Assembly: GCF_003597395.2 (NCBI RefSeq)
Contig: NC_133770.1
Coordinates: 203,713,656 to 203,777,655, forward strand
Direction of reading: 5' to 3'
Length of the DNA stretch: 64,000 bases
From: Chelonoidis abingdonii
Lineage: Eukaryota; Chordata; Testudines; Testudinidae
Of this stretch, positions 53,054 through 64,000 are shown one piece after another. Made by a program: the position numbers and the translations under genes. Each line of letters opens with the position of its first letter. The stretch's first letter is position 1. The notes under the pieces were generated by a model, which worked only from the letters and a program-made list of their open reading frames with translations, made no database searches and was not told the DNA's origin.

Positions 53054-53389
53054 AATTAACCCTTCTGGAGCCTTGGGGAAAGCAGGGAAGGGGGATCTCC
53101 CTGGTAGGGTTGGGAATGAGGTAGGTGGTGTAGGATATTGCTCTTGTCATGTGATCCCTCCCCCATGGCTCTCTTGACTCTATCACTGTTAATCTAAAGT
53201 GGCTAATTTTAATGAAGCTTCCCTCCCCTGACATGAATCTCCCTATGGCACTGAAATTAATGTAGACTATAATTTGGCATTTGAGAAGTGAAAGGGATGG
53301 TAGCCCTAACAGAAAAAATAACAGCGTGGCTCTTTGTGTTAAATAGCTGTCTGCAAGCCTCAAACTGCTGAATGAGATTTAGGGTAGGG

Positions 53390-53760
53390 AAGGCTGTGCC
53401 TCCCCAAAGAGTCTTACCCTGCCCCTATCTGACCCCCACCCACTTCCTGCCCCGACTGCATCCCTCAGAATCCCCAAACCATCCTGCTCCTTGTCCCCTC
53501 ACTGCCCCCTTGAAACTCCCCCAACCACCACTCCAGGACCCCACCCCCCATCAACCTCCCCTGCTCCCTGTCCCTTAACTGTCCCAACACCTACCCATCC
53601 CACTCTCCGAGTCCCGACAGACCCCCGGCATGCCCATGATCCAACTTCCCATTCCCCATCCCCTGACTGCCCTCCTGAACTTCTGCTCCCTCCCTGTCCT
53701 CTGACTGTCCCCGGGACTCCCTGCCCCTTATCCAACCCCCCCAGGCCCCAGCCCCCTTAC
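53390..53760. repeat. C-rich low-complexity block
   Basis: Irregular units based on CCCCTGACTGCCCC and CAACCCCCC, like those at 22240-22880. The 150-codon plus-strand frame here (53491-53943) is Pro/Thr/His-rich because of this composition and is not a gene. Confidence 0.7.
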
Positions 53761-54235
53761 CATGCCACTTACTCCTGCCTCCCTCATCTCCCAGAGCCTC
53801 AGCACGCTGAGACCAAGAGGAACCATGGACAGCGCTGCAGCAGCCTGGCTCCACGGGACCTGAGCCCTTGCCGATCTGCCCAAAGCCCCGCCTCCTTGCC
53901 ATGCGGGAGGCGCTCAGGCTCTGCCCAAGCCACACCCCTTTAGCTCTGTCCAGGGCCACTCCTGGACGCAGCGCACTGAGGCGCTGGAGGATGGGGGAAA
54001 GCAGAGGCAGAGCTGGGGAGGAGCCTCAGACATTCTCGTGGGGGCCCCCCTGGGGCCCGGGGCCTGGGGCAAATTGCACCACTTTCCCCCCCCTTTGGGC
54101 AGCCCTGTGTCTGTGTATTTAAAATACCCCATCAACACCAAGTCCTATGCTTTGGATGATTTTGTTAGTTGATTTAAGAAAAGCCTCATGCTCTTCATCT
54201 TCCTGGTAGGGACTTTACAATAGACCCCTATCATG

Positions 54236-54395
54236 ACATCAATATATTTGCAAATATAGAAAACATCCAAAAACATGCATAATGAATTGAAATTGGTATT
54301 ACTGTTTAATAGGACAATTAAAACTGATTAATCACTACTATATTTTTAATCTCACAATTCAGTGCAATTATTTTTTGTAATCATTTGACATCCCA
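54236..54395 (-). mobile_element. hAT terminal fragment
   Basis: About 160 bp aligning by eye with 47850-48016 (AGAAAACATCCAAAAA, TTGGTATT, CTGATTAATCACT, ATTTGACATCCCAA). It is more diverged, with no coding part. Confidence 0.65.
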
Positions 54396-54399
54396 AATT

Positions 54400-57300
54400 A
54401 TATTATCTTATATTCTCTTTTATGGTAGACTAGGATTTATTGGCGGGGGGGTTATGAAAACTAAGAGTCAAAATTAGCTTTATTAGTCAGTTACAAGGAG
54501 GATAAAATGAGACAGCTCATAAAGTGTCAGGAAACATGAGACAAGACATAAAGCTATACTATGGACAAGGTTTTCTCACTGTACCATTTCTGTTCAGAAA
54601 TAAGGAAAAAGATTCAGTAAAGTCATTGCTGGAGAGCAAAACACAGACTGATGAAACCCTCTCCTCTTTTATATAATTTTTGTGACTGCTGTAAATTTAT
54701 CATTTGCTTCCTGATTACTCTCTAAACAGACGGCATGTCCCTTCTACTTGTGAAATACTCTCATGCAAGATGAATTACCTTCTTACCACTTCGGTTACAT
54801 GCCAAGAAGTATTTTATTTTTCCACTAGAAAATAGAAAATAATAAGCTTGTATTTTACTTGCTGGATCCTACTGCATTTTAATTCTGGACTCTCGGTGAA
54901 CTTCCGAGGGGCCTTATGATGTTTAGCACAAAAGTGCCTGTGTTCATCGTTTTACTCCCAGCACTGAAAATAGCACGCAGTAAGCAGTGACATACTGTGA
55001 GTTTTCAAAACTAAAAGCACAAATGTCTTTTACTGGCAGGAAGCTGTAACTTCTCAAATTTTCTGAGGAGGACGCTGAGAAGTTAAAAAAGAACTCCTTC
55101 CTTTTCTCCATCAGATATTTAAACTGATTTTATACTACCCATTTCTTTAAGACTAGGAGGGCCTGGAGGTCTCACAGGTAAGTTTGTGATTTTTTTTCTT
55201 CATTATCTGTAGCAATCAAATGCAAAATTTTAAACTAGGTGCCTCTAGTATACATTTGAAAGACCTATAAAGGCAAAACCAGACGCCACTCAAAAACCCT
55301 TCAGTAGCAGGGCTCTGCTTCTGTACTGTTTTCTCAAAACATACTCAAAATATTGTAATTGTTGGAAACTTGACTTTATTTACTCTGATTCACCTGATGG
55401 ACTCATTTACTACACTTGTTTTGTATATCTTGAATGTTAGAATTCTCCTGCTGATTATCAATCTGTGTTCCTGCAAGGCATCCTCTCCTGACAATTTATG
55501 AAAACATCATCTATTCCATAGTCATCCAGGAGATTTTCATTTAATGTGTTCACAATTTTTGTGACCCTATAGAGATGAGAGAAATGCTTCCTGTTGTCTT
55601 GCAGAAAGACTGAGACGTGTTATCGGTTCCACAATTCAGCATCCTACTGCAGCAATAAGAAACTTTTTAGTCTTCTATGCTGTACATACTCATATCTGAT
55701 CCTATTTCACTTTATAATCCTCTATCTGACCATCAGAATGCCTTTCAGACTGCAGAAAGTTATTCCTGGGCTTTTATTAGATCTCACATATAAAATGGTG
55801 CTTGCCAGAAAAACAAGATTTTTCAAACATTAGTACAGTGTACCACAAATATATTCTAACTGAGCTTTCCTTTGCAAATCTGCTATTAGCCAGGAGAAGT
55901 AAAATTTCGAAGAATATTGGTGGGGTATTTTGTTTTTCTTTCATGCACATTTCTGAGATTAAACTGGATTAAAGAAAACAATCAGAAAAAAAAAAGAGGC
56001 ATTTAATAGTTGAAAATACATCATTTCAATGCAAAATGTATACCAGTGTGTTGGACTTGAAACAACATTGTTCTATGAAACAGATATGGGTGATTATTTC
56101 ACTATTGTAATATATGGTAACTTGAAGACAAATTCTGCTTTCATATGCAAAAATTCACTTAGTTTTAGTGAAATCGTTTAAGATGCACACTAGTATAATT
56201 AAATACAGAATTCGGTCTGTGGACTCAACCATGGTTGCAGAGATGTATTTTAAAAAGTTTGGCATATCTCTATTGTACACGATTGAACCAGACAGATAAT
56301 GTGGAGTATGTGTGCCTATAGAGCTCTGTTTTTATTGTCTTTTCTGACATTAATTAATTCATCAAAATTATGACCAGCCAATGGACAATATAATCCATGT
56401 GTGGAGACATTTTTAATTAAGGGAGGAGTGGAAAGAGTTTAATATCACTTGGAGTATCAAAATACACTGAGGAGAGCCATACATAATAGAATAGGATATA
56501 ACAAACATTTGGATTACTATTAGAACTGCAATTTAAACTATTTTTAGCTATGTCAGCTATTCTATGAAATTCTAGTATTGATTTCATATCTACACAGACC
56601 AGTGTTTAGAGTTTTCAGAAATTATCTCACAATAATGACTTCCTATTTCAGTGACTACCACTCAGATCAATAACTTCTCAGTAAATATTAACCAAGATCA
56701 ATAAATCTTGATATTCACTTATATTCAATAAAAAGTCAGTATATGGTATGTTTAAAGTTGGAGCTGGATTGATGCATATAGTTAAGGTTGCTGATCACTT
56801 TTCATTTTAATGCTGTGCTCAGTTGCTTGTAACTTTAAAAAATTTTAACAATTTGGGCTGAAATTTTCCATGTGTAGTCTCTGTTTCAAGTTCAATTTTA
56901 CTTTATTTTATTAGGTTTAATCAAAGAATGTTTGCCCGTTACCAAGAATGTGATTAGTGCAATATAAGGGGTTTTGCAAACCTCTTTAGAGCCTATGTGG
57001 TTTGAAGCAGGAATTTGAAATTTACAAGGGGGCAACGCTGAGACTGGAGAGATTCTTTCTGTCCCCAAGAAAGACCATGGAGATCTGGCAGGGTTATATG
57101 TCACATAAAATCTCATTTCCACATGCGCAGTAGAGCTTGTTCCAAACCTGTCCCTTCATTTAGTAAATGTTACAACTGCACTGCACCTTGTTCCCAGACC
57201 CCACGGAGCCTCCCTTAGTGAATACCTACACTACACAGAGCTAGAGCTCTAGCCAGGAAGACGATTCAACCAAATATTACCTCCTTCTCCACTTACTTCT

Positions 57301-58490
57301 ATTCCCCCAACACTTTTATCCCAAGAAAATACTCTTTGGCCTAGAAGAAGATGCACTGGACTTGGAGCCAAGACCCCAGTTTACAAGCATTAATCACAAT
57401 CCTTATTACTGGATAGGGCCTTATGCCCTTACATTAGGAATAAGGCAAACATCATATTCCCCATTTTACAGAGAAACTAACTGAGGATTAGAGAGCTTGT
57501 AGAAGATCTTGCACTGGGCAGAATTGGAAATGCAATCCAAGTTTCTAATATGGCAGACTTATATGTCATTCCTTTAAACATATTGCCTATAGGAATGAAT
57601 ATGACAAATATATGCAACTAGCTATGGTGTCTTTAAAATGGGGTTACTCTTACATACTTCCTTTGAAAAACACAAATGAATAATGCCTCAGTAAATGAAT
57701 GTTTTTTTAACGAAGCTTATAAGGCCCATAACTCTCACTCTAAGCTCTAACCACTGCATTATTCTTTAGGTACCAGGAATAGAATCCAGGAATCCAGAAT
57801 CTCAGCTTTGTGCTGGTGTCTAGCAAACAACTGTGTGACCAACTGGCAAAATATGTGTCATTTCCCCTTCAAATGACTGATGTACACAGAGCATAGCATC
57901 CTATTTCTATCAGTTGATTGAGTTATTACCCATTTAGGTCAAGGGGTAAATCAAACCCTACTAATGACTCATGTGGGAAGCTGTTACCCAACTGATTTTT
58001 TTCTTTTTTTTTAAATCGCGTTAGAAATTTTAAAAATCTGCCTTTTTTTGGTTTGTCTTTAAGGATGCAAAATCAGTTTAAGAAATGCCAGAATTAACGA
58101 TGCCCAAACAACCTCAATTCTGTCCCCATTGTGCATTATGATACAATCTTTAATTATTTGCTCACAAACTCTTTTTGCAGAGACAACTTTAATTTTTGCA
58201 TTTTCTCACTTTTGAATGTTTGACGTTGTAACTTAAAAATGTTTTTGTGTTTGCGTTTTTTTGTTTGGTATGGAATTGCATGCTATGAATCAAATCGAAT
58301 TCCCATTAAAGTCAAAAGAAACACAATATTTGACTTTGGTGTGAAGAAAAATTGGCCCTCAGTATTTATTATTAGGATAATTCAGTTCTAGCAAGGCTAA
58401 AATTCCTCTGCTAAATCAGCTTTGTTCTATTGTTTCCTAATTCCCTTAAGGAGCAACTCACTCCCTGCTGCTCTGGGTAAATAAGATAAG
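54400..58490. other. No gene seen; mostly unique AT-rich DNA
   Basis: No recognisable protein domain, and no long frame with convincing sequence. About 57440-57550 has a MIR-like core (CCCCATTTTACAGAGAAACT, then GGATTAGAGAGCTTG). Poly-T/poly-A runs occur near 55185, 55985 and 58000. The best candidate in the window for host non-coding sequence. Confidence 0.45.
57440..57550 (+). repeat. MIR-like fragment
   Basis: The word order CCCCATTTTACAGAGAAACT, CTGAGGATTAGAGAGC and GATCTTGCACTGGGCAGAAT resembles the MIR core. Diverged and short. Confidence 0.45.
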
Positions 58491-58491
58491 A

Positions 58492-60845
58492 ACATAAGAA
58501 CACCCCATCCTGGCTAATAGCTATAGATTCTTTTTTAACCCTGTTATAGTCCTGGCCTTTACATCATCATCTGACAAGAATAAATTGAGGTTGACTGTGT
58601 GCTGTGTGAAAAATTACTTCTTTTTGTTTGTTTTAAACCAGCTGACTATTAATTTCATTTGATGACCCCTAGTTCTTATGTTATGAGAAGGAGTAAATAA
58701 CACTTCCTTATGTACTTTCTCCATATCAGTCGTGATTTTATAGACCTCTATCATATCCCCTCTTAGTCATCTTTTTTCCAAGCTGAAAAGTCCTAGTCTT
58801 ATTAATCTCTCCTTGTATGGAAGATGCTCCATACCCCTGGTAATTTTTATTGCCATTTTCTGAACCTTTTCCAAGTCCAATATATTTTTTTTGAGATGGG
58901 GTCACCATATCTGCACACAGTATTCAAGATGGGGGCATAACAGGTATTTATATAGAGGCAATATTATATTTTCTGTCTTATCTATCCTTTTCTTAATAAT
59001 TCCCAACATTCTGTTCATTTTTTTTGACTGCTGCTGCATATTGAGTGGATGTTTTCAGAGAACTATCCATAATGACTCCAAGATCTCTTTCTTGAGTGAT
59101 AACAGCTAATTTAGACTCCTCATTTTATATATATAGTTGGGATTATGTTTTCCAATGTGCATTACTTTGCATTTATCAACACTGAATTTCATCTGTCATT
59201 TTCTTGCCCAGACACCCAGTTTTGAGAGATCCTTTTGTGGCCTCTTCGCAGTCTGCCTGGGACTTAACTATCTTGAGTAGTTTTGGTATCACTGAATTGC
59301 CCACCCTTACGTTTACCTGTTTTTCACAGGGAATTTATGAATACGTTTGAATAGGACTGGTCCCGGTACAAGACCGTGGGGACACTCTCTCCAGTCTGAA
59401 AACTGACACATCTTATCCTACCTTTGTTCCCATCTTTTAACACAGTTTTACCACCAGGAGAAGGACCTTCCCTCTATCCTCATGACGTTACTTTGCTTGA
59501 GAGCCTTCGGTGAGGGACCCTTGTCAAAGCTTCTGAAAAATCTAAGAATACACTATCATCCCTAGATACCCTTGGTCCACATGCTTGTTGATCCCCTCTA
59601 GAGATCTAGTAGATTGATAAGGCATGATTTCCCTTTACAAAACCAATGTTGACTATTCCTAACAAATTATGTTCCATTATGTGTGTGATAATTTGTTCTT
59701 TACTAAGTGTCAACCACTTGCCCTAGTACTGAAGTCAAGGTTACCGGCCTGTATTGCCTGAGTCACCTCTGGAGCCTTTTTTAAAAAATGGCATCAACAA
59801 TTAGCTCTCCTCCAGATCATTTGGTAGAAGCTTGATTTAAAGAATTGGTTACAGACTACAGTTGTACGTGTGGTAAACGTCTGTCTCAAATCTGGACTTT
59901 AGCGTACAAAAATCTGGAGTGTTACTGTGAACCTCCCCAAGCTTATAACCCAGCTTGGATCTTATCTCGCTACACCAACCAGGATTTAGGGTCCCTGTCC
60001 CCCGCGAGTCACCCCAAACCTTTCCTTGGGGGACCCCTCAGACCCCGAGCCCCTGGGTCTCCTTATCTCATCCGCCCACTTCCCCTTTCCTGGGTTAGCC
60101 GCTGCGATGCTGTCCATTCCCTTTGAAACAACCAGAGAGGCAACTACTTCCCCGAGGCTAATGCATCACTAGTCAGCTCAACACAAGAAGATTCCCCTAC
60201 CTTTGGTCCCGTAGCTTTCCCCCTCCCTGGGACAAAAGGAAAGTAAGACACAGAGCTTGGGCTTTTCCTCCCCCCTAAGCTGGCACAGAAATTCTCTCCC
60301 CTCTGGCCTCACTACGGAAAAGGAAACTCCCCACAAGTTTAAAAGAAAACTTTATATAAAAAGAAAGAAAATACAAAACAATAATACTGCATTATAGAAA
60401 CTCAGTTACAGGAATATGCTTATAAGAAATAGGAATAACAGCCTGATTTAAAAGATAGCCCAATTAAACCAGTCAGCAAATCAACACCCATCGTAAAAAC
60501 AAATTAAAGCACATCACAGCCGATACTTTGTTTTATTTTGTACTCACACTTGATAGTAGAATATTTGAAAGAAGATGGAGTTAGAAGAAAAGCTTGTTTA
60601 CTCACAGCCGAGGAAAACAAAAAGACCCAGAACAAAGCCAAAAACCTCCAGAGGTTCCCACCCTTACTTTTGAAAAATCCGGTTTCCTGATTGGTCCTCT
60701 GGTCAGGTGTTTGGTTCCCTTTGTAAACCCTTTACAGTAAAAGAAAATTAACCCTTACCTTACCTATCTACTTATGACAGTAGTCCTGCAATTTCACATT
60801 TGAGTGCCTTCAGAATGCTTGGATGAATACCATCTGGTCCTGTCA
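58492..60845 (-). mobile_element. CR1 (minus strand) split by an LTR
   Basis: 3' end at about 58492 (AAGAACATAAGAAC). A piece of the 3' tail is deleted directly after it. Then come ORF2 C-terminal and RT segments in the expected reverse order to 59862, and again 60780-60845 (CTGCAATTTCACATTTGAG, GAATACCATCTGGTCCTG). The LTR at 59863-60779 lies between. Frames are thoroughly broken. Confidence 0.85.
59863..60779 (-). mobile_element. Solo LTR in CR1
   Basis: 917 bp. In plus-strand reading it runs TGTACGTGTGG...CTACTTATGACA, with the block order of the 19335-20207 LTR. The immediately flanking pentamers (ACAGT and GTAGT) do not match, so the duplication has eroded or the edge is off by a base or two. 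CR1 homology resumes on both sides. Confidence 0.82.
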
Positions 60846-61986
60846 GTAGCATAGCTAGTGGGGTGCAGGGGAAGCAACTGCTTCCCCTCAGCACATTTTC
60901 AAAAAAGCCACGCCTTAGGCAGGGTTACCGTGGCACCGGGGCGGGGCCCACACTCTGCTCTGAAGCTTGGCCTGCCCAGCTTCCTGCATACCCCGCCCCT
61001 GCTGGTCAGCTGTGTCTCCCAGGGAGAGGAGGGAGGGGAGGGGAAGAAATGAGCTCCAGTAAGCTGGGCTTTTGCAGGCAGGCTTTGCCGGTTTCCCATA
61101 CTGTGCTGCATAAAGCTTGCCCTGTCCCTGCCTCGCCGATTAGCTGTCTCCCAGCAGGAGAGAGACAGACAGCTAATCAGTGAGGGGAGAGGGAAAGAAC
61201 TGAGCTCCAGCAAGCTGAGTTCCTGGGGGGGAGGAGGAGGAGAGGCTGGGGCCTTAGGGAAGAAGAGGATTGGTTGGAGCATGCCCCTATGGGGTCAGGG
61301 GCACACACCCACCAGTCCACTGTTTGTGGGGGTCCAAGAGCCATCAGCTGTTCTGCAGGGGCAGGGCAGTAGGGTAGCTAGCTAGAGAAGTGTGAGTGCT
61401 CACTGCTTAGCTGGATTTTGGCCACCAGCCAATCAGCGAGGTGAACTGCTCCTGGAGCAAGGGGCTGAGCAGCTGACAGATCCCACCTCTTTCTCCTACC
61501 TGCTTCTTGTGGCACTGTGTCAGGTGTGCTTTCTCTGGCTCTGCAGCAGCAGCTCCTAACCTCTCACCCAACTAAAGGCAGCCAGTAGCAGCAGCTGGTA
61601 AGTGTATTTCAAAGGGAGTCTTTCTTATGGTGAGGGTGGCTTTGGGGGAGAGATTGGAAACCCTCTAGGTGGCTGTGAGAGCCAGCATCAGGCTGCTGGT
61701 GGGATGGCTGTCTGCATGGTGGGGGGTAGGGGGCTCAGCCATAGGCATCTCCAAAAACATCCCCTGCACCCGGGCAGCTGGACCAGGACAGGCATTGGTT
61801 GCGGGGGAGGCGCATCTCCTGGTCTCCTGTGGCATGTGGTGTCCCTGCTTGCCCTCCCTGCCCAGGCAGAGATGCCTGCCTCTCAGAGAGTAGTGTGCTT
61901 GGTTTCCCCTCCCTGGCATCTGGGTGACTGCCTTTTAGGGGATGAGAGGTGGAAAGGAAGAGTCAGTGGGGAAGAGATAGGGGTGG
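60846..61986. other. No gene; GC-rich unclassified repeat-like DNA
   Basis: Two similar blocks at about 61015-61080 and 61170-61215 (GAGGGGAGGGGAAGAAATGAGCTCC, GAGGGAAAGAACTGAGCTCC, each followed by AGCAAGCTG or AGTAAGCTG) indicate a diverged internal duplication. The 138-codon frame at 61602-62018 has no domain and runs into an LTR, so I reject it as a gene. Confidence 0.4.
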
Positions 61987-61991
61987 GGGGG

Positions 61992-62927
61992 TGTTATAAA
62001 CAGATAGTAAAGGGTTAACAAGTCCAATAAACCTGGCTAACACCTGACCAGAGGGCCAATCAGGAGACAAGACACCTTCCAATCTCGGTGGAGGGAAGCC
62101 TTTGTTTGTGCTTTCTGGGTTTTTTCTTTGTTCTCTCTGGGTTCTGAGAGGGACCAGACATGTAAGCAGATGTCTCCAAGTTTCTGAAACATCCTCTTCT
62201 GTTCAGTTTCGTAAGTACCAGTTAGAAAGGCAGTTTAGTCTTTTTTGTTTGTTTTCTTTATTTGCAAATGTGTATTTGCTGGAAGAATTGTATCTCTGTT
62301 GCTGCAACTTGTATTTGTGCTGGGGAGAGGATTCTCTCTAGTGTCTATAAGCTGAAAGACCTTGTAACATTTTCCATCTTAATTTTACAGAGACAACTTT
62401 TTTCTTTCTTTTATTAAAAGCTTTTCTTTTTAAGAACCTGATTGATTTTTTGGTTATCTTGTGTAAGACTCAAGGGGAGGGAGTCTGCACTCACCAGGGG
62501 ATTTGTGGGAGGAAGGAGAGAAGTGGGGAGGAAAAGCCTGATTTCTTTCTGTGTTGAGATTACTGTCTCTCTCTCTCAGGGGGAGTCTGGGAAGGGGAGA
62601 GAAGGAAGGGGAAGGTGAATTTCCTCTCTGTTTTAAGATTCAAGGAGCTGAATCACAGTGATCTCCTAGTGTAACCCAGGGAAGGGAGGATCTGGGAGGA
62701 AGAGAAGAGGGGAATGGTTTATTTCCCTTTATTTGAGACCCAAGGGACTTTGGATCTTGGGTCCACAAGGAAGGGTTTTTTGGGGGCCAGAAGGTGCCCC
62801 AAAACACTATATTTTTGGGTGGTGGCAGCTCTACCATTTCTAAGCTAGTAATTAAGCTTAGGGGGATTCATGCTGGTACCCCATCTTTTGGATGCTAAGG
62901 TTCAGAGTGGGGATTCATACCATGACA
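61992..62927 (+). mobile_element. Solo LTR
   Basis: 936 bp, TGTTATAAACAGATAG...CATACCATGACA, with GGGGG at 61987-61991 and 62928-62932 as a 5-bp duplication (low-complexity, so weaker evidence). Same family and orientation as 6370-7333, with which it can be aligned end to end by eye. Confidence 0.88.
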
Positions 62928-62932
62928 GGGGG

Positions 62933-63770
62933 TAAGAGAGGAAAACTGAGACTATCGGGGAAATCTTCATAGCAGTACAATCTCTGTCTTAGGAGCGTGG
63001 ATGGAATTGTCTCCCAAGGGAAGGCTGGAACAAACTATCTGCTGTTGTAGTATGTTTAGTTTAGTCCAGTCCATGAGCTCTGGCAAAGACCATGCTGGGG
63101 GGCAGGGAATGGTAGCCTGATTTTTCCCTCTCCTATCAGGGGAAACCTGACCTCCTAAGGGAAGGGCTTGTGATCATGTTGGGAGGAGGGGGAGGCATTG
63201 CTGAGTCCCAGGGTTGAGTAATTCTCTGGTGATGGTGATCATTAAGTTACTAATTGTCATTCACTTGCTGCACACAATGGCTAATGATGGTTGGTTTCTT
63301 GGGAGTTGCCTTCTATAACTTCTCTAATTTCATCCCACTCTTCTGTGAGTACAAATTCTGGTTCTAAGGACCTAGTGCCTGGATCCCATATTGCCTTGCA
63401 CTGGGATCGGGAAATAGTGCCCTGATATGCAACTCCTCCTATTGTGCCAGTGTAGATCCTGCTGTTAGTACAGGTATTTGCAGGTGCCCTTGTGTTTAGC
63501 TGAAACTTTGGACATAGTTTAGTGGGGATGGACTCAGTGACTGAGAGCTAAACTGACACTACTATCCTGCTGTGTGAATCCCAGTGTGCTTGTACTGTGA
63601 ATTTTTGGATGCACATGTGGTTGTATTTATTTCATTGTGCTGATAGTGCTACTTCCTTGATGTGATGATGACATTATGCTAAGATGAATTGTGAAAATAG
63701 TGTCCTGTTGTGATGGTGGTCACTCTGTGCTGTTCATGTGAACCTTGCATTTTTGTATGCTGGGTTGGTG
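62933..63770. other. No gene seen
   Basis: Unremarkable sequence; no domain, repeat or long frame recognised. Confidence 0.4.
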
Positions 63771-63774
63771 TAGC

Positions 63775-63990
63775 CCTGTTGTTCCCAGGAAATTAAAGCC
63801 ACAAAGTAGGTGAAGTAATACCTTTTATTGGAGCAACTTTTGTTGGTGAGAGAGAGAGAAAGAAGCTTTGGAGCTTTCATGGAGTTCTTTCTTCTTCCTG
63901 AAGAAGAGTTCTGTGAAAGCTGAAAAGCTTGTGTCTCTCACCAACAGAAGCTGGTCCCATAAAATATATTACCTCACCCACCTTTATACG
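63775..63990. repeat. Inverted-repeat retroelement tail pair
   Basis: AGGTGAAGTAATACCTTTTA...TTGTTGGTGAGAGAGA at about 63807-63855 is inverted as TCTCTCACCAACAGAAGC...TATATTACCTCACCCACC at about 63934-63984. Arms are about 48 bp and imperfect, with a spacer near 78 bp that itself has GAGCTTTCA/TGAAAGCT pairing. The architecture is like 46251-46418 but from a different family. Confidence 0.65.
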
Positions 63991-64000
63991 TATTATCCCC

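Larger units (their letters stand above)
51712..54107. mobile_element. hAT-like element with internal C-rich block, in CR1
   Basis: 2396 bp. The left end CAGAGCTGCCCAGAGGATTC and right end CCTTTGGGCAGCCCTG are inverted repeats. TGTCTGTG flanks it perfectly (51704-51711 and 54108-54115). Both sub-ends also contain CTGGGGCAAA or its near copies just inside. The interior includes a CR1 tail, a second hAT-like element and a C-rich block (53390-53760). No transposase is recognisable. Confidence 0.88.
48155..54235 (-). mobile_element. Long CR1 (minus strand) interrupted by nested insertions
   Basis: One CR1 copy whose parts lie in order on the minus strand: 3' end with the ATAGAA-type terminal repeat at about 48155-48175, 3' UTR and ORF2 C-terminus (48590-49135), RT (49257-49879), RT/upstream (50659-51703) and a further upstream piece (54116-54235). 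Gaps are filled by separate elements, several with their own target duplications: 48253-48585, 49136-49256, 49880-50653 and 51712-54107. Removing them leaves roughly 2.4 kb of colinear CR1. It is the oldest layer here. Confidence 0.85.

Noticed and set aside
53491..53943. 150-codon Pro/Thr/His-rich frame
   Set aside because: Comes entirely from C-rich low-complexity sequence inside a hAT-like element.
61602..62018. 138-codon plus-strand frame
   Set aside because: No domain, overlaps frames on the other strand and runs into the solo LTR at 61992.
1..64000. CRISPR arrays, bacterial operons, tRNA or rRNA genes
   Set aside because: No regularly spaced identical repeats with unique spacers, no ribosome-binding-site-led gene clusters and no cloverleaf with conserved boxes were seen; the content is vertebrate repeat DNA.

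Overview
The window looks like vertebrate, most likely turtle (Testudines), intergenic or intronic DNA. The reasons are the density of CR1 LINE fragments with the familiar sauropsid 3' tail, chicken-repeat-like gag/pol remains, GIY-YIG Penelope remains, hAT-type elements with 8-bp duplications, and a gammaretrovirus-like endogenous retrovirus. I recognise no host protein-coding exon, tRNA, rRNA or CRISPR array. Nearly every supportable open reading frame is a decayed piece of a mobile element. The species guess is inference from repeat style; a crocodilian is less likely but not excluded.

Layout. 0.26-2.3 kb: CR1 fragment (-). 4.2-11.8 kb: complete but broken LTR retrotransposon (-) with perfect 5-bp target duplications. 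Its domain order is gag, protease, integrase, then RT/RNase H, and its capsid region is SCAN-like; these are the hallmarks of the Gmr1 clade of Ty3/Gypsy. A solo LTR with its own perfect duplication sits inside its RT. 15.5-20.2 kb: internally deleted second LTR element (-) with its own duplication. 21.4-23.2 kb: hAT-like element with 8-bp duplication. 25.3-28.9 kb: 5'-truncated second Gmr1-order element (+), carrying another LTR-like insert in its integrase. 30.1-35.2 kb: endogenous retrovirus with 408-bp LTRs about 98% identical. 36.3-38.1 kb: CR1 (+). 44.2-45.5 kb: Penelope-like remnant (-), with a palindromic pair of Penelope-type tails near 46.35 kb. 46.9-48.0 kb: hAT transposase remnant (-). 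48.2-54.2 kb: one old CR1 (-) interrupted by several separate insertions, one of which contains further insertions. 58.5-60.8 kb: CR1 (-) split by an LTR. 62.0-62.9 kb: solo LTR. 63.8-64.0 kb: inverted-repeat tail.

The most unusual object is the retrovirus at 30.1-35.2 kb. Matrix and envelope lie on the + strand. The capsid-nucleocapsid-protease block is inverted onto the - strand, a short integrase piece is separately inverted next to it, and reverse transcriptase is absent. A perfect 9-bp hairpin sits at one breakpoint. High LTR identity together with loss of all enzymes raises the possibility that a defective rearranged genome was copied in trans. The second theme is two independent elements with integrase upstream of RT in one 64-kb window, one retaining the SCAN-like capsid domain.

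Limits: everything is by eye. Boundaries marked by target duplications are precise; most CR1 and ancient-repeat boundaries are good to tens of bases. Family names are assigned from recognised motifs, not database searches.
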